From Natrialba magadii ATCC 43099 (GTDB taxonomy: Archaea; Halobacteriota; Halobacteria; Halobacteriales; Natrialbaceae): 64,000 bases of DNA. The notes below the pieces were generated by a model. The model was not told the DNA's origin. It worked only from the letters and a program-made list of their open reading frames with translations, and did no database searches. Both the position numbers and the translations under genes were made by a program. The stretch is taken from positions 2,232,001 to 2,296,000 of the forward strand of contig NC_013922.1 in assembly GCF_000025625.1 (NCBI RefSeq), given 5' to 3'. This document shows, one piece after another, positions 7,946 to 18,000 of this stretch. The first letter of the stretch is position 1, and each line of letters opens with the position of its first letter.

Positions 7946-8656
7946 ATGAGAGAAATTCCGCTCCGGTCGATTCTTCGCGGCCGTTCGCCTCGAGTACTGA
8001 GTTTACTCCGTGTCGGCGCAGTGGTCGCGCTGGTCCTCTCGAGTGTGAGTCTCGGTGTCAGCGTCGGAATCGATGGACCGATCGACCGAACTCCTGCAGC
8101 AGAAGTTCAGGTAACGAACGAAAGCGTTTCACTCGAGTCCGAAACGCTCACCGAACCTGTCGACGTACACACGATGTCAGGCACGCCAGACGAACAGATC
8201 AGTATCGCCCGAGACGGCGATACTCTTGCGATTACGGCCGAGTCGCCACCGATCAACGAAAGCGCGCTCGAGGGCGAGCCAATAGCCCCGAACGAAACGC
8301 ACGTACAGGAAATCGTTCGAGCCAACGAGACCGTACAGTCACTCATCGACAACAGTAGCGACCACGATCTCTCGACACAGATAGCGGTTGATCTGTCGTA
8401 CGAGGGCGAACGAGAACCCATGTCCGTAGAACGGGGCCAGCCAGCGTTCGACATCACTACAACCAGTGAAAACGAAATCCGTATCTGGCAAACAGCGCCA
8501 ACAGCTCTCGATACTATCACTGCAACGTTGATTCTCCAGGACGATGGACACGCAACGACAACTGCAGTGACGGTCGATACAGTGAACGAGACGGTGACCG
8601 ACATCACTGCAACTCCGTCGGAACGTCCTGTCGCTCACGGTGACGCAAGTCAGTGA
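7946..8656 (+). CDS. exported or membrane-anchored protein of unknown function
   Basis: A 236-residue protein I cannot assign to a family. Residues 1-42 carry basic residues and then a long hydrophobic run (VGAVVALVLSSVSLGVSVGI), a signal peptide or anchor. The rest is acidic and rich in Thr and Ser with several N-x-S/T sequons (NESVSLE, NETHVQ, NETVQS, NETVTD), consistent with a glycosylated cell-surface protein. It has no cysteine motif or catalytic pattern. It faces a membrane-anchored HTH regulator across a shared promoter region, and the helicase gene starts nine bases after it. Confidence 0.6.
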   Translation: MREIPLRSILRGRSPRVLSLLRVGAVVALVLSSVSLGVSVGIDGPIDRTPAAEVQVTNESVSLESETLTEPVDVHTMSGTPDEQISIARDGDTLAITAESPPINESALEGEPIAPNETHVQEIVRANETVQSLIDNSSDHDLSTQIAVDLSYEGEREPMSVERGQPAFDITTTSENEIRIWQTAPTALDTITATLILQDDGHATTTAVTVDTVNETVTDITATPSERPVAHGDASQ

Positions 8657-8665
8657 CGGACTGGT

Positions 8666-10849
8666 GTGGACGAAACGAAGCGGTTCCTTCTGGCGAAGAG
8701 CACCGGCGACAGTCAGGTCGTCGTCCAGCGGCCACCGCCGGAGTCCGAATCGCTCAAGTACGACAGTCGTGTATCACGTATCGTGTCGAAGCAGGTCCAG
8801 CAGGTCGAAACCATCTTCTGCCACGAAACCGGCGGCGACTACCTGATCGTCGTCCAGCGCGACGGCAAGCGGCTGTTCCGGGCAAAGCTCGGACTCTCCG
8901 AAACTTCCGCCGGGCCCCGCCCCGCGAAGTTCCGCCTCAAAGACGGCTCGAGCGAGGAGCCACGCCAGCCCGACGAGTTCGTCGAACTCGCACGCCGCGC
9001 GAAGCGAATTCGCATTTCAGAGCAGACCTCCCACACTGGCCGCGAGGAACTCCTCGAGATGCTCTCGGGCTACCAGCTCGAGGAGAAGGCCAAGGCCGTT
9101 CGGACCTGCCGCTACTGCGCCTCCGCGGGTCGTTATTCGCCGATCACGACCGACACGGCGGTCAAGGACGACGAAGACTGGATCTGCCAGGACTGTGCCC
9201 GCCAGGAACTCGAGCGTCAGTTATCGTACTCCGGCGGCGGTAAGGTCACGGGCGCTGCGAAAGACCGACTCGAGGACCTCATGATCGAAGTGCAGGACCT
9301 GGATCGGATCGTCAACCTGTTGCAGGGCCAACTCGACCCCGATCTGACGAAGTTCGATACCATCTCTGCGACGACCGACGAGGTCGATCCCGTCCGGGTC
9401 GACTCGCTGAATCTCCACCCCGGCCTCCAGAACCTCCTCGAGGACCGGTTCGAAACGCTGCTCCCGGTGCAGAGCCTCGCGGTCGAGAACGGGCTCTTTG
9501 ACGGCGACGACCAGCTGGTCGTCTCCGCGACGGCAACCGGGAAGACGCTGGTCGGCGAGATGACCGGCATCAACCGCGTGCTAAACGGCAAGGGGAAGAT
9601 GCTCTTTCTCGTCCCGCTCGTCGCACTCGCGAATCAGAAACACGAAGACTTCGAGGACGAGTACGGCGACCTCGTCGACGTCTCCATCCGCGTCGGTGCC
9701 AGCCGCATTGCGGACAACGGCAACCAGTTCGACCCCAACGCAGACGTCATCGTCGGCACCTACGAGGGGATCGACCACGCCCTCCGAACCGGCAAGGACA
9801 TGGGCGATATCGGCACCGTCGTCATCGACGAGGTCCACACCCTCAAAGAAGACGAGCGCGGCCACCGCCTCGACGGCCTCATCTCGCGGCTCAAACACAC
9901 CTGCGAGCAGCGAGCAAAGCGACGAGACGACTACCAGGGTGCCCAGTGGATCTCCCTCTCCGCAACCGTCGGCAACCCCCATCAGCTGGCGGGCGCACTC
10001 GAGTCCACCCTGATCGAGTTCGAAGAGCGCCCGGTCCCCATCGAGCGCCACGTCACCTTCGCCGACGGCCAGGAGAAGGTCCGTGTCGAGAACAAACTCG
10101 TCAGACGCGAGTTCGACACGGAGTCCTCGAAGGGGTATCGCGGACAGACGATCATCTTCACGAACTCCCGCAGGCGGTGTCACGAAATTTCGCGGAAACT
10201 CGAGTACTCCTCGGCACCGTACCACGCGGGTCTCGATTACAAGCGCCGCAAGAAGGTCGAGCGCCAGTTCGGTGACCAGGATCTCGCGGCGGTCGTGACG
10301 ACGGCGGCGCTCGCAGCCGGTGTGGACTTCCCCGCCTCGCAGGTCGTTTTCGATTCGCTGGCGATGGGGATCGAGTGGCTCTCTGTGCAGGAGTTCCACC
10401 AGATGCTCGGGCGCGCGGGTCGGCCGGACTACCACGACAAGGGGACGGTGTACGTTCTCGTCGAACCAGACACCGCCTATCACAATTCGATGGAGATGAC
10501 GGAGGATGAGGTGGCGTTCAAGCTTCTCAAGGGTGAGATGGAGTCGGTGATGACCCACTACGACGAGAGCGCGGCGATCGAGGAGACACTCGCGAACATT
10601 ACTGTCGGTGGCAAGGCAGCGAAGGCGCTCAACGACCGGATGCTTGGTGACGTCCCGACGAAGCACGCGGTTGGCAAACTGCTCCAGTACGACTTCATCG
10701 ACGGCTTTGAGCCGACGCCGCTGGGGCAGGTCGTGACGGAGCACTTCCTCGATCCCAGCGAGGCGTTCATGCTGCTCGATGGTATTCGGAAGGACGCGCA
10801 TCCGTATGAGCTCGTAGCGGATATCGAGCTTCGCGATGCAGATCTCTGA
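8666..10849 (+). CDS. Ski2-like DEAD/DEAH-box helicase with zinc ribbon
   Basis: A 727-residue ATP-dependent nucleic acid helicase. An N-terminal domain (about 1-150) is followed by a zinc ribbon (CRYC at about 150 and CQDC at about 177), then RecA domain 1 with Walker A SATATGKT (about 289) and DEVH in VVIDEVHTL (about 389), then RecA domain 2 with the motif VI QMLGRAGRPDY (about 580). Arrangement and motif VI match superfamily 2 Ski2/Hel308-like enzymes. RNA or DNA substrate cannot be told from the sequence. The start is a GTG because no in-frame ATG gives a better N-terminus, so the exact start is uncertain. Confidence 0.85.
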   Translation: MDETKRFLLAKSTGDSQVVVQRPPPESESLKYDSRVSRIVSKQVQQVETIFCHETGGDYLIVVQRDGKRLFRAKLGLSETSAGPRPAKFRLKDGSSEEPRQPDEFVELARRAKRIRISEQTSHTGREELLEMLSGYQLEEKAKAVRTCRYCASAGRYSPITTDTAVKDDEDWICQDCARQELERQLSYSGGGKVTGAAKDRLEDLMIEVQDLDRIVNLLQGQLDPDLTKFDTISATTDEVDPVRVDSLNLHPGLQNLLEDRFETLLPVQSLAVENGLFDGDDQLVVSATATGKTLVGEMTGINRVLNGKGKMLFLVPLVALANQKHEDFEDEYGDLVDVSIRVGASRIADNGNQFDPNADVIVGTYEGIDHALRTGKDMGDIGTVVIDEVHTLKEDERGHRLDGLISRLKHTCEQRAKRRDDYQGAQWISLSATVGNPHQLAGALESTLIEFEERPVPIERHVTFADGQEKVRVENKLVRREFDTESSKGYRGQTIIFTNSRRRCHEISRKLEYSSAPYHAGLDYKRRKKVERQFGDQDLAAVVTTAALAAGVDFPASQVVFDSLAMGIEWLSVQEFHQMLGRAGRPDYHDKGTVYVLVEPDTAYHNSMEMTEDEVAFKLLKGEMESVMTHYDESAAIEETLANITVGGKAAKALNDRMLGDVPTKHAVGKLLQYDFIDGFEPTPLGQVVTEHFLDPSEAFMLLDGIRKDAHPYELVADIELRDADL

Positions 10850-11010
10850 TGCGGTCCGTTGTTTTTGAACCGACTCGTTGACTCGCGAGTTCTTCGCAGT
10901 CAGTACGTCGATTCGTGGATTCCGAGCGGTCAGTAGCGGGTGCGATATGAGTTGGCAGAAACAGGTGGGGGAAACGAACGGCGAACGGCAAACAGCGAAC
11001 GGCGACCGAC

Positions 11011-11181
11011 GAACAGCGGTCAGCGGTCAGTGATCGGTGATCAGTATCACGGAACGAACGCGATCCCGAACAGCGGTCAGCGGTCAGTGATCGGTGATCA
11101 GTATCACGGAACGAACGCGATCCCGAACAGCGGTCAGCGGTCAGTGATCGGTGATCAGTATCACGGAACGAACGCGATCCC
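11011..11181. repeat. three tandem 57-bp direct repeats at the end of the BofA-like gene
   Basis: Copies run 11011-11067, 11068-11124 and 11125-11181 and look identical. Each unit includes the reverse complement of the last seven sense codons and stop of the BofA-like gene plus 36 bases beyond the stop. The unit is itself built from smaller related pieces (CAGCGGT, GATCGGTGATCAG). Bases 10950-11010 contain further diverged pieces (AACAGCGAACGGC). No gene is visible in 10850-11160. Confidence 0.95.
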
Positions 11182-11418
11182 GAACAGCGAGAGCAGGATG
11201 ACGAGCAACGAACCGGGGAAGCCGCCGATCGCAACGATCGCGAGCGCAATCGGAGTGATCGCGACGGAGAGCCCGAAGACAGTCTGGGCCAGAAAGAGGA
11301 CGAGCAGCCCCACGACGGCGTTGACGATGAAGGGGCGAATCGTCTGAATAATGGTCGTTGCGCCGATGAGCGCAGCGAGAACGAGGACCAGCAGGAGGAT
11401 TTCGAGTCCTGTAACCAT
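11161..11418 (-). CDS. BofA-family small membrane protein
   Basis: An 85-residue, almost wholly hydrophobic protein with about three membrane segments (LEILLLVLVLAALIG, FIVNAVVGLLVLFLAQTVFG, PIALAIVAIGGFPGSLLVIL). The pattern, notably PFIVNAVVGLL, matches the pro-sigmaK processing inhibitor BofA family, which is widespread in archaea that have no sigma factor, so the role there is unknown. ATG 11418 is chosen because upstream residues read through the tRNA-Pro gene. The stop codon falls inside the third copy of a 57-bp tandem repeat. Confidence 0.8.
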   Translation of the reverse strand: MVTGLEILLLVLVLAALIGATTIIQTIRPFIVNAVVGLLVLFLAQTVFGLSVAITPIALAIVAIGGFPGSLLVILLSLFGIAFVP

Positions 11419-11501
11419 AGACAACTCTAGTGTCGCGAGGAACAAAACCGTTCGGAACAGAACGAAACCCTTTATGCAATGCACCCAAAAGTGGGAGGTA
11501 C

Positions 11502-11574
11502 GGGATCGTGGGTTAGCCTGGTATACTTCGGGCCTTGGGTGCCCGTGACCCCGGTTCAAATCCGGGCGATCCCA
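11502..11574 (+). tRNA. tRNA-Pro (anticodon TGG)
   Basis: The acceptor pairs GGGATCG with CGATCCC, followed by discriminator A. The anticodon stem CGGGC/GCCCG encloses the loop CTTGGGT, giving TGG, and the T arm is CCCGG-TTCAAAT-CCGGG. No intron. A TTTATGCA box about 30 bases upstream is a plausible promoter. CCA is not encoded. Confidence 0.95.
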
Positions 11575-11749
11575 TACTTCTGTTGCGAACAACTTCGTGA
11601 GGGACACCGCTTTCGTATTGAGCGAGTTGCTCCCTGCCAGTCACAGCGCGTGAGCACCAGGAATCCAACTCGTTGGAACTGTTCTGTGGAGGGGCGCAGT
11701 CAGCAGTAGGCCGAACGGTTTACTGCGCCTCCCCTGTACAGTCTGCTGC

Positions 11750-12454
11750 ATGGTCGAGTTTTGGGCACGTCTCCAGTCTTCTCTCAAGCGATGGCTCATC
11801 AACGGCATCGCGATCACGATACCGCTCGTTATCACGCTCCTCATTCTGATCGTGGTCGTCGATTTCGTGCTCGGCATTCTCTCCCCGATTGTCGAGGGCA
11901 TCATCTTCTTGCTGCCGAACGATCCGCCGACCACTGTCGTCCAGTTCGTGACGCTGGCGTCGCTGGTCGGGTTCTTCCTGCTCGTCGGGATCGTAGCGGA
12001 GTACACACCGGGTCGCCACATCTCGAAACGGCTCCACGCAACCATGGAGACGATTCCTGGTATTAGTACCGTTTACAAGAGCATCCGTCGCGCGAGTCAC
12101 ATGCTGCTCGACGACGATACGGACCAGTTCGAGGACGTGAAACTCGTCGAGTTCCCGCACGAGGGCGCGTACATGCTTGCCTTTCTTACCGCACAGACAC
12201 CACCTGTCATCGAGGCGCAAGCCGACGAAGGGAAGATGGTGACGATTATGGTGCCGCTCGGACCGAACCCGACCACGAACGGCTTCGTTATGCACGTGCC
12301 CGCGAAGAACGTCTACGACATCGACATCACCGTCGAGGAGGCAATTCGATCGATTGCAACGCTCGGTGTCGCCTCCTCGGAGCTCGGGACGCAGGCAGCT
12401 GCGTCCTCGTCAGAACCGGCTGACAATCTGGACACTGAGAGTAGCCGCCACTGA
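11750..12454 (+). CDS. DUF502 family membrane protein
   Basis: A 234-residue integral membrane protein of unknown function. Two strong membrane helices lie at about 15-45 (GIAITIPLVITLLILIVVVD) and 62-82. They are followed by the DUF502 hallmarks TIPGISTVYKSIRR and, later, MVPLGPNPTTNGFV. The C-terminal 30 residues are polar and probably disordered. The gene is transcribed away from the BofA-like gene and precedes the left end of the IS607-type element by about 30 bases. Confidence 0.85.
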   Translation: MVEFWARLQSSLKRWLINGIAITIPLVITLLILIVVVDFVLGILSPIVEGIIFLLPNDPPTTVVQFVTLASLVGFFLLVGIVAEYTPGRHISKRLHATMETIPGISTVYKSIRRASHMLLDDDTDQFEDVKLVEFPHEGAYMLAFLTAQTPPVIEAQADEGKMVTIMVPLGPNPTTNGFVMHVPAKNVYDIDITVEEAIRSIATLGVASSELGTQAAASSSEPADNLDTESSRH

Positions 12455-12551
12455 CGGCTGTGGGGTCCTGTAACTCGACGACTGGGGTAATGTAACTGTT
12501 ACAGAATTCAGTATCTATAAGTATCTACCAGTAGTAACCAGTAACATCAGG

Positions 12552-13178
12552 ATGCCGCGGTCGTACTCGATTGGCGAGTTCGCGGACGAACTCGGTGTTC
12601 ACCCCCAGACCGTCAAACGCTGGTGTCGCAACGACGATCTCGACTACACCCGAACACCCGGCGGCGAACGTCGGATTCCACACCGAGAACTCCGCCGACT
12701 CGCAGGCGACACTCGTCCAACAGACCGTGTTGCCCTCTACGCCCGCGTCTCAAGCCACGGCCAGAAAGACAACGGCGACCTCGACCACCAACTCGACCGA
12801 CTCACAGACTACGCTCACGACCACGGCTGGAGCGTCGAAAACACCTATACCGACGTTGGCAGTGGCCTCAACGAAGACCGCCGTGGCCTCAACTCCCTCC
12901 TCGATGACCTACAGGAAGCCGACTACGGACGCATTCTCGTCACCTACGAAGATAGACTCACTCGCTTTGGGTCCTCGTATCTCAAACGGTATTTCGACTG
13001 CTACGGCGTCACAGTCACCGTCATCGAAGACGAGACGGACAAATCTGCACAGGAAGAACTCGTTGACGACCTTATCAAGCTCGTCGCCAGCTTCAGCGGC
13101 AAACTCTACGGGATGCGCTCATCGAAAAAACAACAGGTCGTCAATACCGTCGAATCAGAGGTAAAACCCGATGAGTGA
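12552..13178 (+). CDS. tnpA: IS607-family serine recombinase (TnpA)
   Basis: A 208-residue transposase acting through a serine-DNA intermediate. In this family the order is inverted: a MerR-like HTH comes first (SIGEFADELGVHPQTVKRWC, about 5-25), then the resolvase catalytic domain with VALYARVSSHGQK (about 59-72), where the nucleophile is one of the two serines. DVGSGLNEDRRGL and YEDRLTRFG (about 133-141) are further IS607/resolvase motifs. Its stop overlaps the TnpB start by eight bases. CAGTA repeats just before the ATG are candidate binding sites. No frameshift is seen. Confidence 0.93.
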   Translation: MPRSYSIGEFADELGVHPQTVKRWCRNDDLDYTRTPGGERRIPHRELRRLAGDTRPTDRVALYARVSSHGQKDNGDLDHQLDRLTDYAHDHGWSVENTYTDVGSGLNEDRRGLNSLLDDLQEADYGRILVTYEDRLTRFGSSYLKRYFDCYGVTVTVIEDETDKSAQEELVDDLIKLVASFSGKLYGMRSSKKQQVVNTVESEVKPDE

Positions 13179-14943
13179 CCACCTTTCACTCCCAATTCGC
13201 TTGCCAGACGAGGAGGACAACCGATTCGGGCGACTGGCAACACTCACCCGTCGTGTCGCCAACCATGTCCTCGAAGACCACTGGACGCCAGCCCATCTTG
13301 ACGGGATTGCTGACGCATCGCATCAAGCGTGGAAATATTTCGATGAACACGAACCGTTCGACGAACTCGGCCTGTATCTCCCCTCGCGGTTTCGACGGTG
13401 CATCTTGCAGAAAGTCGGGGAAACGCTCCGGAGTCACGCCGACAAGCGAGACGCCTTTCAGTCCATCCAAAGCGTGTTGCCCGCCCACAAAATCCGACGC
13501 ATCCACCGTCGTCGCATCAAAGAACAACTCTGGGATGACGGTGACTACCTCTCGTCGGGATACGTGGACATCCTCATCGACCAACTCACCAGCTACTGCG
13601 ACCGTCATGGCACGCATCCTGCCACGTATTTCGAACTGCAGGACTGTCCAGAGTACGATAGCGGCGTGCTACCGTTTTCTGCGGACGACGGCCCAACGAG
13701 CGGCCAAGCCGTCAAATACCAGTATGACGCCGACAGTGAGACGCTGACCATTCGCCTCAAGACACCGGACACGCTGTCGCCGGAGACACGAGGTGACTGG
13801 TCGTGGACGGAGTACGAGCGTGACGGCTACGAGGCGTTTCATGACCTCCTCGCTCACGGCGATCTCTCGGCTCCCGAGTTTCAGCCCGCTCGCCGAAAGA
13901 CCGGTGACACCTATTACGAACTGTCCTTCCCCGTCGAAGTCGACCACGCGGAGACGACTGACGGCACAGACTGCGTACTGGCGCTCGACGCCGGGATGCG
14001 AAAAGACATGACTGTCGTGGTGGCCACAGACGATGGCGAGCAACGATCCACGCCACAGTTCATCCAGTTCACAGACCGCGAGAAGATGCGACGACTCCAC
14101 CGCGAACGTACCCGCCTGAACGACCGCCTTGCCGCGTTGCGCCGTGGCGCTCGCTCGCATACTGACGAGTTCGCCCACATCCACAGTGAGTACGAGCGAG
14201 TGAACAGCAAGATCCAGCACAAGCGCGATCAACTAACACACGACGTCGCAAACCAAGTTCTCGCACTTGCACTCGCCTACGACGTAGACGCCATCGTCCA
14301 CGAGGACTTGCGGTCGCTCTCCCCGCCGAGTGACGAAGGCACGTTGTCGTGGGAATTGTCGTCGTGGGCGCGGCGGGACATCATCAAAAAAATCGAATAT
14401 CGGGCAGAGTGTGCCGGTCTCGCTGTTGAGCGAGTCTATCCACAGGGAACAAGTCGGTCGTGTCCCCGGTGTGGCTCAACCGGCCACACCTGCAAGTCAC
14501 CCGACCACCACGAAGAACACTGGTGGGGCGGGCACTTCCGGTGTGACAACGCGCGGTGTGGGTTCGAGGGCGACCGGGACTACATCGGGACACTGAACGT
14601 AGCTCGCGTGTTCTTCAGCGAGACGGACGAGCTAGACCACGGTTTCACCTCCTCCTACACGGGGGATTCTGAAATCGTGCTAGCTGGCCGTTCCGCTGGT
14701 GAGCAGTCCGATGGACTGCGATCCTCGTCAGAAGCGAGTTCTGACGCTGGCACGCGGCTCACGTTCGGATCTGGCATCGTCGCCTACGAACCTGAACAGG
14801 CAGCGGCGACCACTGGTGGTGGGTCGGCTGTCATAGCACCCGCTGTCGCCTTGCCCGAGTCGAATGCGGATGGGAGTGATGGACGCGGCCCAGTCGTCCA
14901 ACAGTGTACCCGTTTCTTACGGTGTCCTACTGAAAGCTACTGA
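13171..14943 (+). CDS. tnpB: TnpB RNA-guided nuclease of an IS607 element
   Basis: A 590-residue RuvC-type nuclease, the transposon-borne ancestor type of Cas12. The three RuvC acidic residues can be seen: Asp in VLALDAGMRKD (about 272), Glu in IVHEDLRSLS (about 376), and Asp in EGDRDYIGTLN (about 472). A zinc ribbon with CPRCGSTGHTC and CDNARCGF sits between the last two. The final 110 residues (after about 480) are Ser/Gly/Ala-rich and probably reflect the guide-RNA scaffold encoded underneath rather than a folded domain. The stop codon lies inside the right-end repeat. It is translationally coupled to the recombinase. Confidence 0.93.
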   Translation: MSDHLSLPIRLPDEEDNRFGRLATLTRRVANHVLEDHWTPAHLDGIADASHQAWKYFDEHEPFDELGLYLPSRFRRCILQKVGETLRSHADKRDAFQSIQSVLPAHKIRRIHRRRIKEQLWDDGDYLSSGYVDILIDQLTSYCDRHGTHPATYFELQDCPEYDSGVLPFSADDGPTSGQAVKYQYDADSETLTIRLKTPDTLSPETRGDWSWTEYERDGYEAFHDLLAHGDLSAPEFQPARRKTGDTYYELSFPVEVDHAETTDGTDCVLALDAGMRKDMTVVVATDDGEQRSTPQFIQFTDREKMRRLHRERTRLNDRLAALRRGARSHTDEFAHIHSEYERVNSKIQHKRDQLTHDVANQVLALALAYDVDAIVHEDLRSLSPPSDEGTLSWELSSWARRDIIKKIEYRAECAGLAVERVYPQGTSRSCPRCGSTGHTCKSPDHHEEHWWGGHFRCDNARCGFEGDRDYIGTLNVARVFFSETDELDHGFTSSYTGDSEIVLAGRSAGEQSDGLRSSSEASSDAGTRLTFGSGIVAYEPEQAAATTGGGSAVIAPAVALPESNADGSDGRGPVVQQCTRFLRCPTESY

Positions 14944-14960
14944 AAATTGGAACGGTGAAC
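14690..14960 (+). ncRNA. predicted omega-RNA (TnpB guide RNA) at the element's right end
   Basis: TnpB guide RNAs are read from the 3' end of tnpB through the right end of the element into flanking DNA. Two strong stem-loops lie in this stretch of the coding sequence: GCAGTCC-GAT-GGACTGC at 14703-14719 and CGTCAGAA-GCGAG-TTCTGACG at 14726-14746. Overlapping sense RNAs at tnpB 3' ends are known from haloarchaea. The RNA start is not visible and the guide would begin just past the right end near 14943-14960. Limits are approximate. Confidence 0.5.
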
Positions 14961-15072
14961 GGGCTGCGCTACGGTGAACGAAAACGCGACACGCGGCCAC
15001 ACACAGACTCCCGTTTCAGTTTCGGTCTGCTTTGCGACCATTTATACCCGATGGCGAACTTAGGACAGTGCA

Positions 15073-18000
15073 ATGGCGCAAGCGGGAAATTCTGAACTTG
15101 TCGACGCGTTCGAGCAGTTCTTCCGCAACTACTACGACAACGAAATCAAGCAGCTTGCGCAGCAGTATCCCAACGAGCAGCGCTCGCTTCACGTCGACTG
15201 GCAGGACCTCTACCGGTTCGATCCCGACCTGGCCGACGATGTTCTGGCCCAGCCTGAACAACTCCAGCGCTACGCCGAAGAGGCGCTGCGGCTCTACGAC
15301 CTGCCAATCGACGTCAGCCTCGGACAGGCCCACGTCCGCATCAAGAACCTGCCCGAGACGGAAACGCCCGAGATCCGCGAGATTCGCGCGCGCGATATGA
15401 ACTCGCTGGTCGAGGTCCACGGCATTGTCCGCAAGGCGACGGACGTCCGTCCGAAAATCGAGGAAGCAGCCTTCGAGTGCCAGCTCTGTGGCACGCTCAG
15501 CCGCGTCCCGCAGTCGAGCGGCGACTTTCAGGAACCCCACGAGTGCCAGGGCTGTGAACGCCAGGGCCCGTTCAAGGTCAACTTTGACCAGTCCGAGTTC
15601 GTCGACTCCCAGAAGCTCCGTATTCAGGAGAGCCCCGAGGGACTCCGCGGCGGCGAGACGCCGCAGGCGCTCGACGTCCACGTCGAGGACGACATTACCG
15701 GCGAGGTCACGCCGGGCGACCACGTCTCTGCGACGGGTGTGCTCAGACTCGAACAGCAGAGCAACCAGGGCGAGAAGACGCCGGTGTTCGACTTCTACAT
15801 GGAGGGGATGTCCGTCGACATCGACGAAGAGCAGTTCGAGGACATGGACATCACCGACGAGGACAAGAAGCGAATCTACGAAATCTCGAATCGGGACGAT
15901 GTCTACGAGAAGATGGTCGGTTCCATCGCGCCCTCCATCTACGGCTACGATCAGGAGAAGCTCGCGATGACCCTCCAGTTGTTCTCCGGCGTTACGAAGC
16001 ACCTCCCCGACGGGTCCCGAATTCGTGGCGACCTGCATATGCTTCTGATAGGGGATCCAGGTACCGGAAAGAGTCAGATGATTGGCTATATCCAGAATAT
16101 CGCGCCTCGATCCGTCTACACCTCCGGGAAGGGGTCGTCCTCGGCGGGACTTACCGCTGCGGCTGTGAGAGACGACTTCGGCGACGGCCAACAGTGGACA
16201 CTCGAGGCCGGTGCGCTGGTCCTCGCCGATCAGGGAATTGCGGCGGTTGACGAACTCGATAAGATGCGGTGCGTGACTGGTGACACACTGGTTCATACTG
16301 GTGACGGCATTAAGCCGATCCGTGAACTCGCACACGAAGCGGTACCGAGTGGTTCAATTGAAGAACTCAAGAACGGGCGAACGATCCGGGACGTTGATGT
16401 GGATGTCTTGACGATGACAGAGGATGGATCTATCGTCAAGCGCGACGTTTCAGCGATCCACGAGTACGACGCACCTGATGAACTTCACGAGATTACGCTA
16501 GAGAGTGGGGAACAACTGACAACGACAGCCGATCACCCGTTCTTCGTTCTGAACGAGGGCAACCGGGAGGAACGCCAGGCACAGGATTTGAACGAAAACG
16601 ATTGGATATTTGTTCCCGACACGATTCCCGCGACAGTGGCCGATGGCGGAGTCAGCGTACTCCCATCAGCCGACGCCGAAACGGAAACGAATCGACTATC
16701 TCCTTCGCACGGCGCGATCCTCGGATATATCGCCGGTGATGGCAATATCTTCTATGACCGTGACGAGGGGTGCTATGGCTTCCGCTTTACGAACAACGAG
16801 GAAGAATTGCTGAGCGACTTCGAAGAGACGTGTACGAACGCGTTCAGTACCCAGGCTGTTCGCCATCCGAGCGAACAACGAGCTGACGGTGTCGAGACGG
16901 TTCGAGTACACGGAAAACAGTACGTCGACGAACTCCTCGATTCAGGTGCGAACCTCGAAAACTACGATGGAAAACGGCTCCCGGAGGCGGTAACAAGCGC
17001 GTCTCGCGAGACGAAATCTGCCTTTATTCGTGCGCTCGCGGATTCGGAGGGAACAGTTGACAAGCGCGCTGTCAAACTCTTTTCATCGAGCTATGAACTC
17101 TTGCTCGGAACGAAAATGTTGCTCCTCGAGTTCGGAATTTCGAGCCAGATCCAGACACGACCTCGAGATGGCGGACGCGATCTGTTCATTCTTGCAATCA
17201 CGTCCCGCGAATCGCTGGAAGCGTTCAAGCGTTCCATCGGATTTACACTTAAACGAAAACACCGCGCGTTGGAACGTGCCTGCGAACGGACGACAGGAGA
17301 CCGGACCATTCTCGACGTACTTCCGGAGTGTGGTGAGCTGTTTGAACAGGCGCGGGGAGCACTTCGCCTCTATCAATCCGAGTGTGGCCTCGAAAATGAT
17401 TCAACTTACTGCAACTTCGAAAACGGGGACGCAAATGCGTCTCTCCGTCTCTCAAGACCAATACTCGAAGCGTTCGAAGATCGGAAATTAGCTGCGAAAG
17501 AACACTATAGTGAGCTTATATCTGAGGCGTCCTGGGAACGACTTGCTGAACTTCGGGAGCAATATCATATCTCCCAGCAGGAGTTAGCTGCCGAGATGTC
17601 AATCTCACAGCAACAACTCTCGGCCCAGTGGGGTGGTGATTTTGAACTCCAAGAACAAGTTCGATATCGACTTCGCGACTTGCTCGAGACCCCGGCTTCA
17701 GTCGATCTCGATCCGCTTCGAGGGTTAATCGAGAGCGACGTAAAGTGGCGGCGCGTCGAAACTATTCGACGAATCGATTCACGAGAGCACACCGATGCCA
17801 GAGTACGGGTTCTCGAACAACGCCTTGCTGATGAAATCGGTGCTGAAACCGTCGACTCAGTTCGTGAGTCGGCTCGGTCTCTGATCGAAACAGAGAACTC
17901 GGCTGAAACGTGGGATGAACTCCGAATTCGACTGGAAACGTATGGCATCTCATTCCAGCAGGTCGCTGCGGAGATGGATGTCGCAGGGTCGACCGTCTCA

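Larger units (their letters stand above)
12481..14960 (+). mobile_element. IS607-type insertion sequence (serine recombinase plus TnpB)
   Basis: The pair of genes is diagnostic of IS607. The left flank has CAGTA at 12509, 12529 and 12539 and GTATCTA at 12511 and 12521. The right flank has the inverted pentamer TACTG at 14928 and 14938. Spacings are multiples of 10 bp. A short palindrome GTAACTGTTAC lies at 12492-12502. IS607 has no terminal inverted repeats or target duplication, so the outer limits are approximate. Both genes look intact, which suggests a possibly active copy. Confidence 0.75.

Noticed and set aside
11011-11181. CRISPR-like array
   Set aside because: Units are directly adjacent with no unique spacers, and only three copies exist. 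No cas genes are in the window.
10940-11347. Plus-strand frame with three 19-residue repeats
   Set aside because: The repeats are the reading of the 57-bp tandem unit; the true gene is the BofA-like protein on the minus strand.
11575-11749. tRNA 3'-end copy behind tRNA-Pro
   Set aside because: I looked for a second copy of GGTTCAAATCCGGG and found none. Only a loose similarity (CCCTGCCAGTC) to the region behind tRNA-His is seen.
15016-16335. Long minus-strand frame (439 codons) opposite MCM
   Set aside because: It is the antisense shadow of the highly GC-rich mcm gene. It has no start context, no family-like motifs, and mcm on the plus strand is certain.
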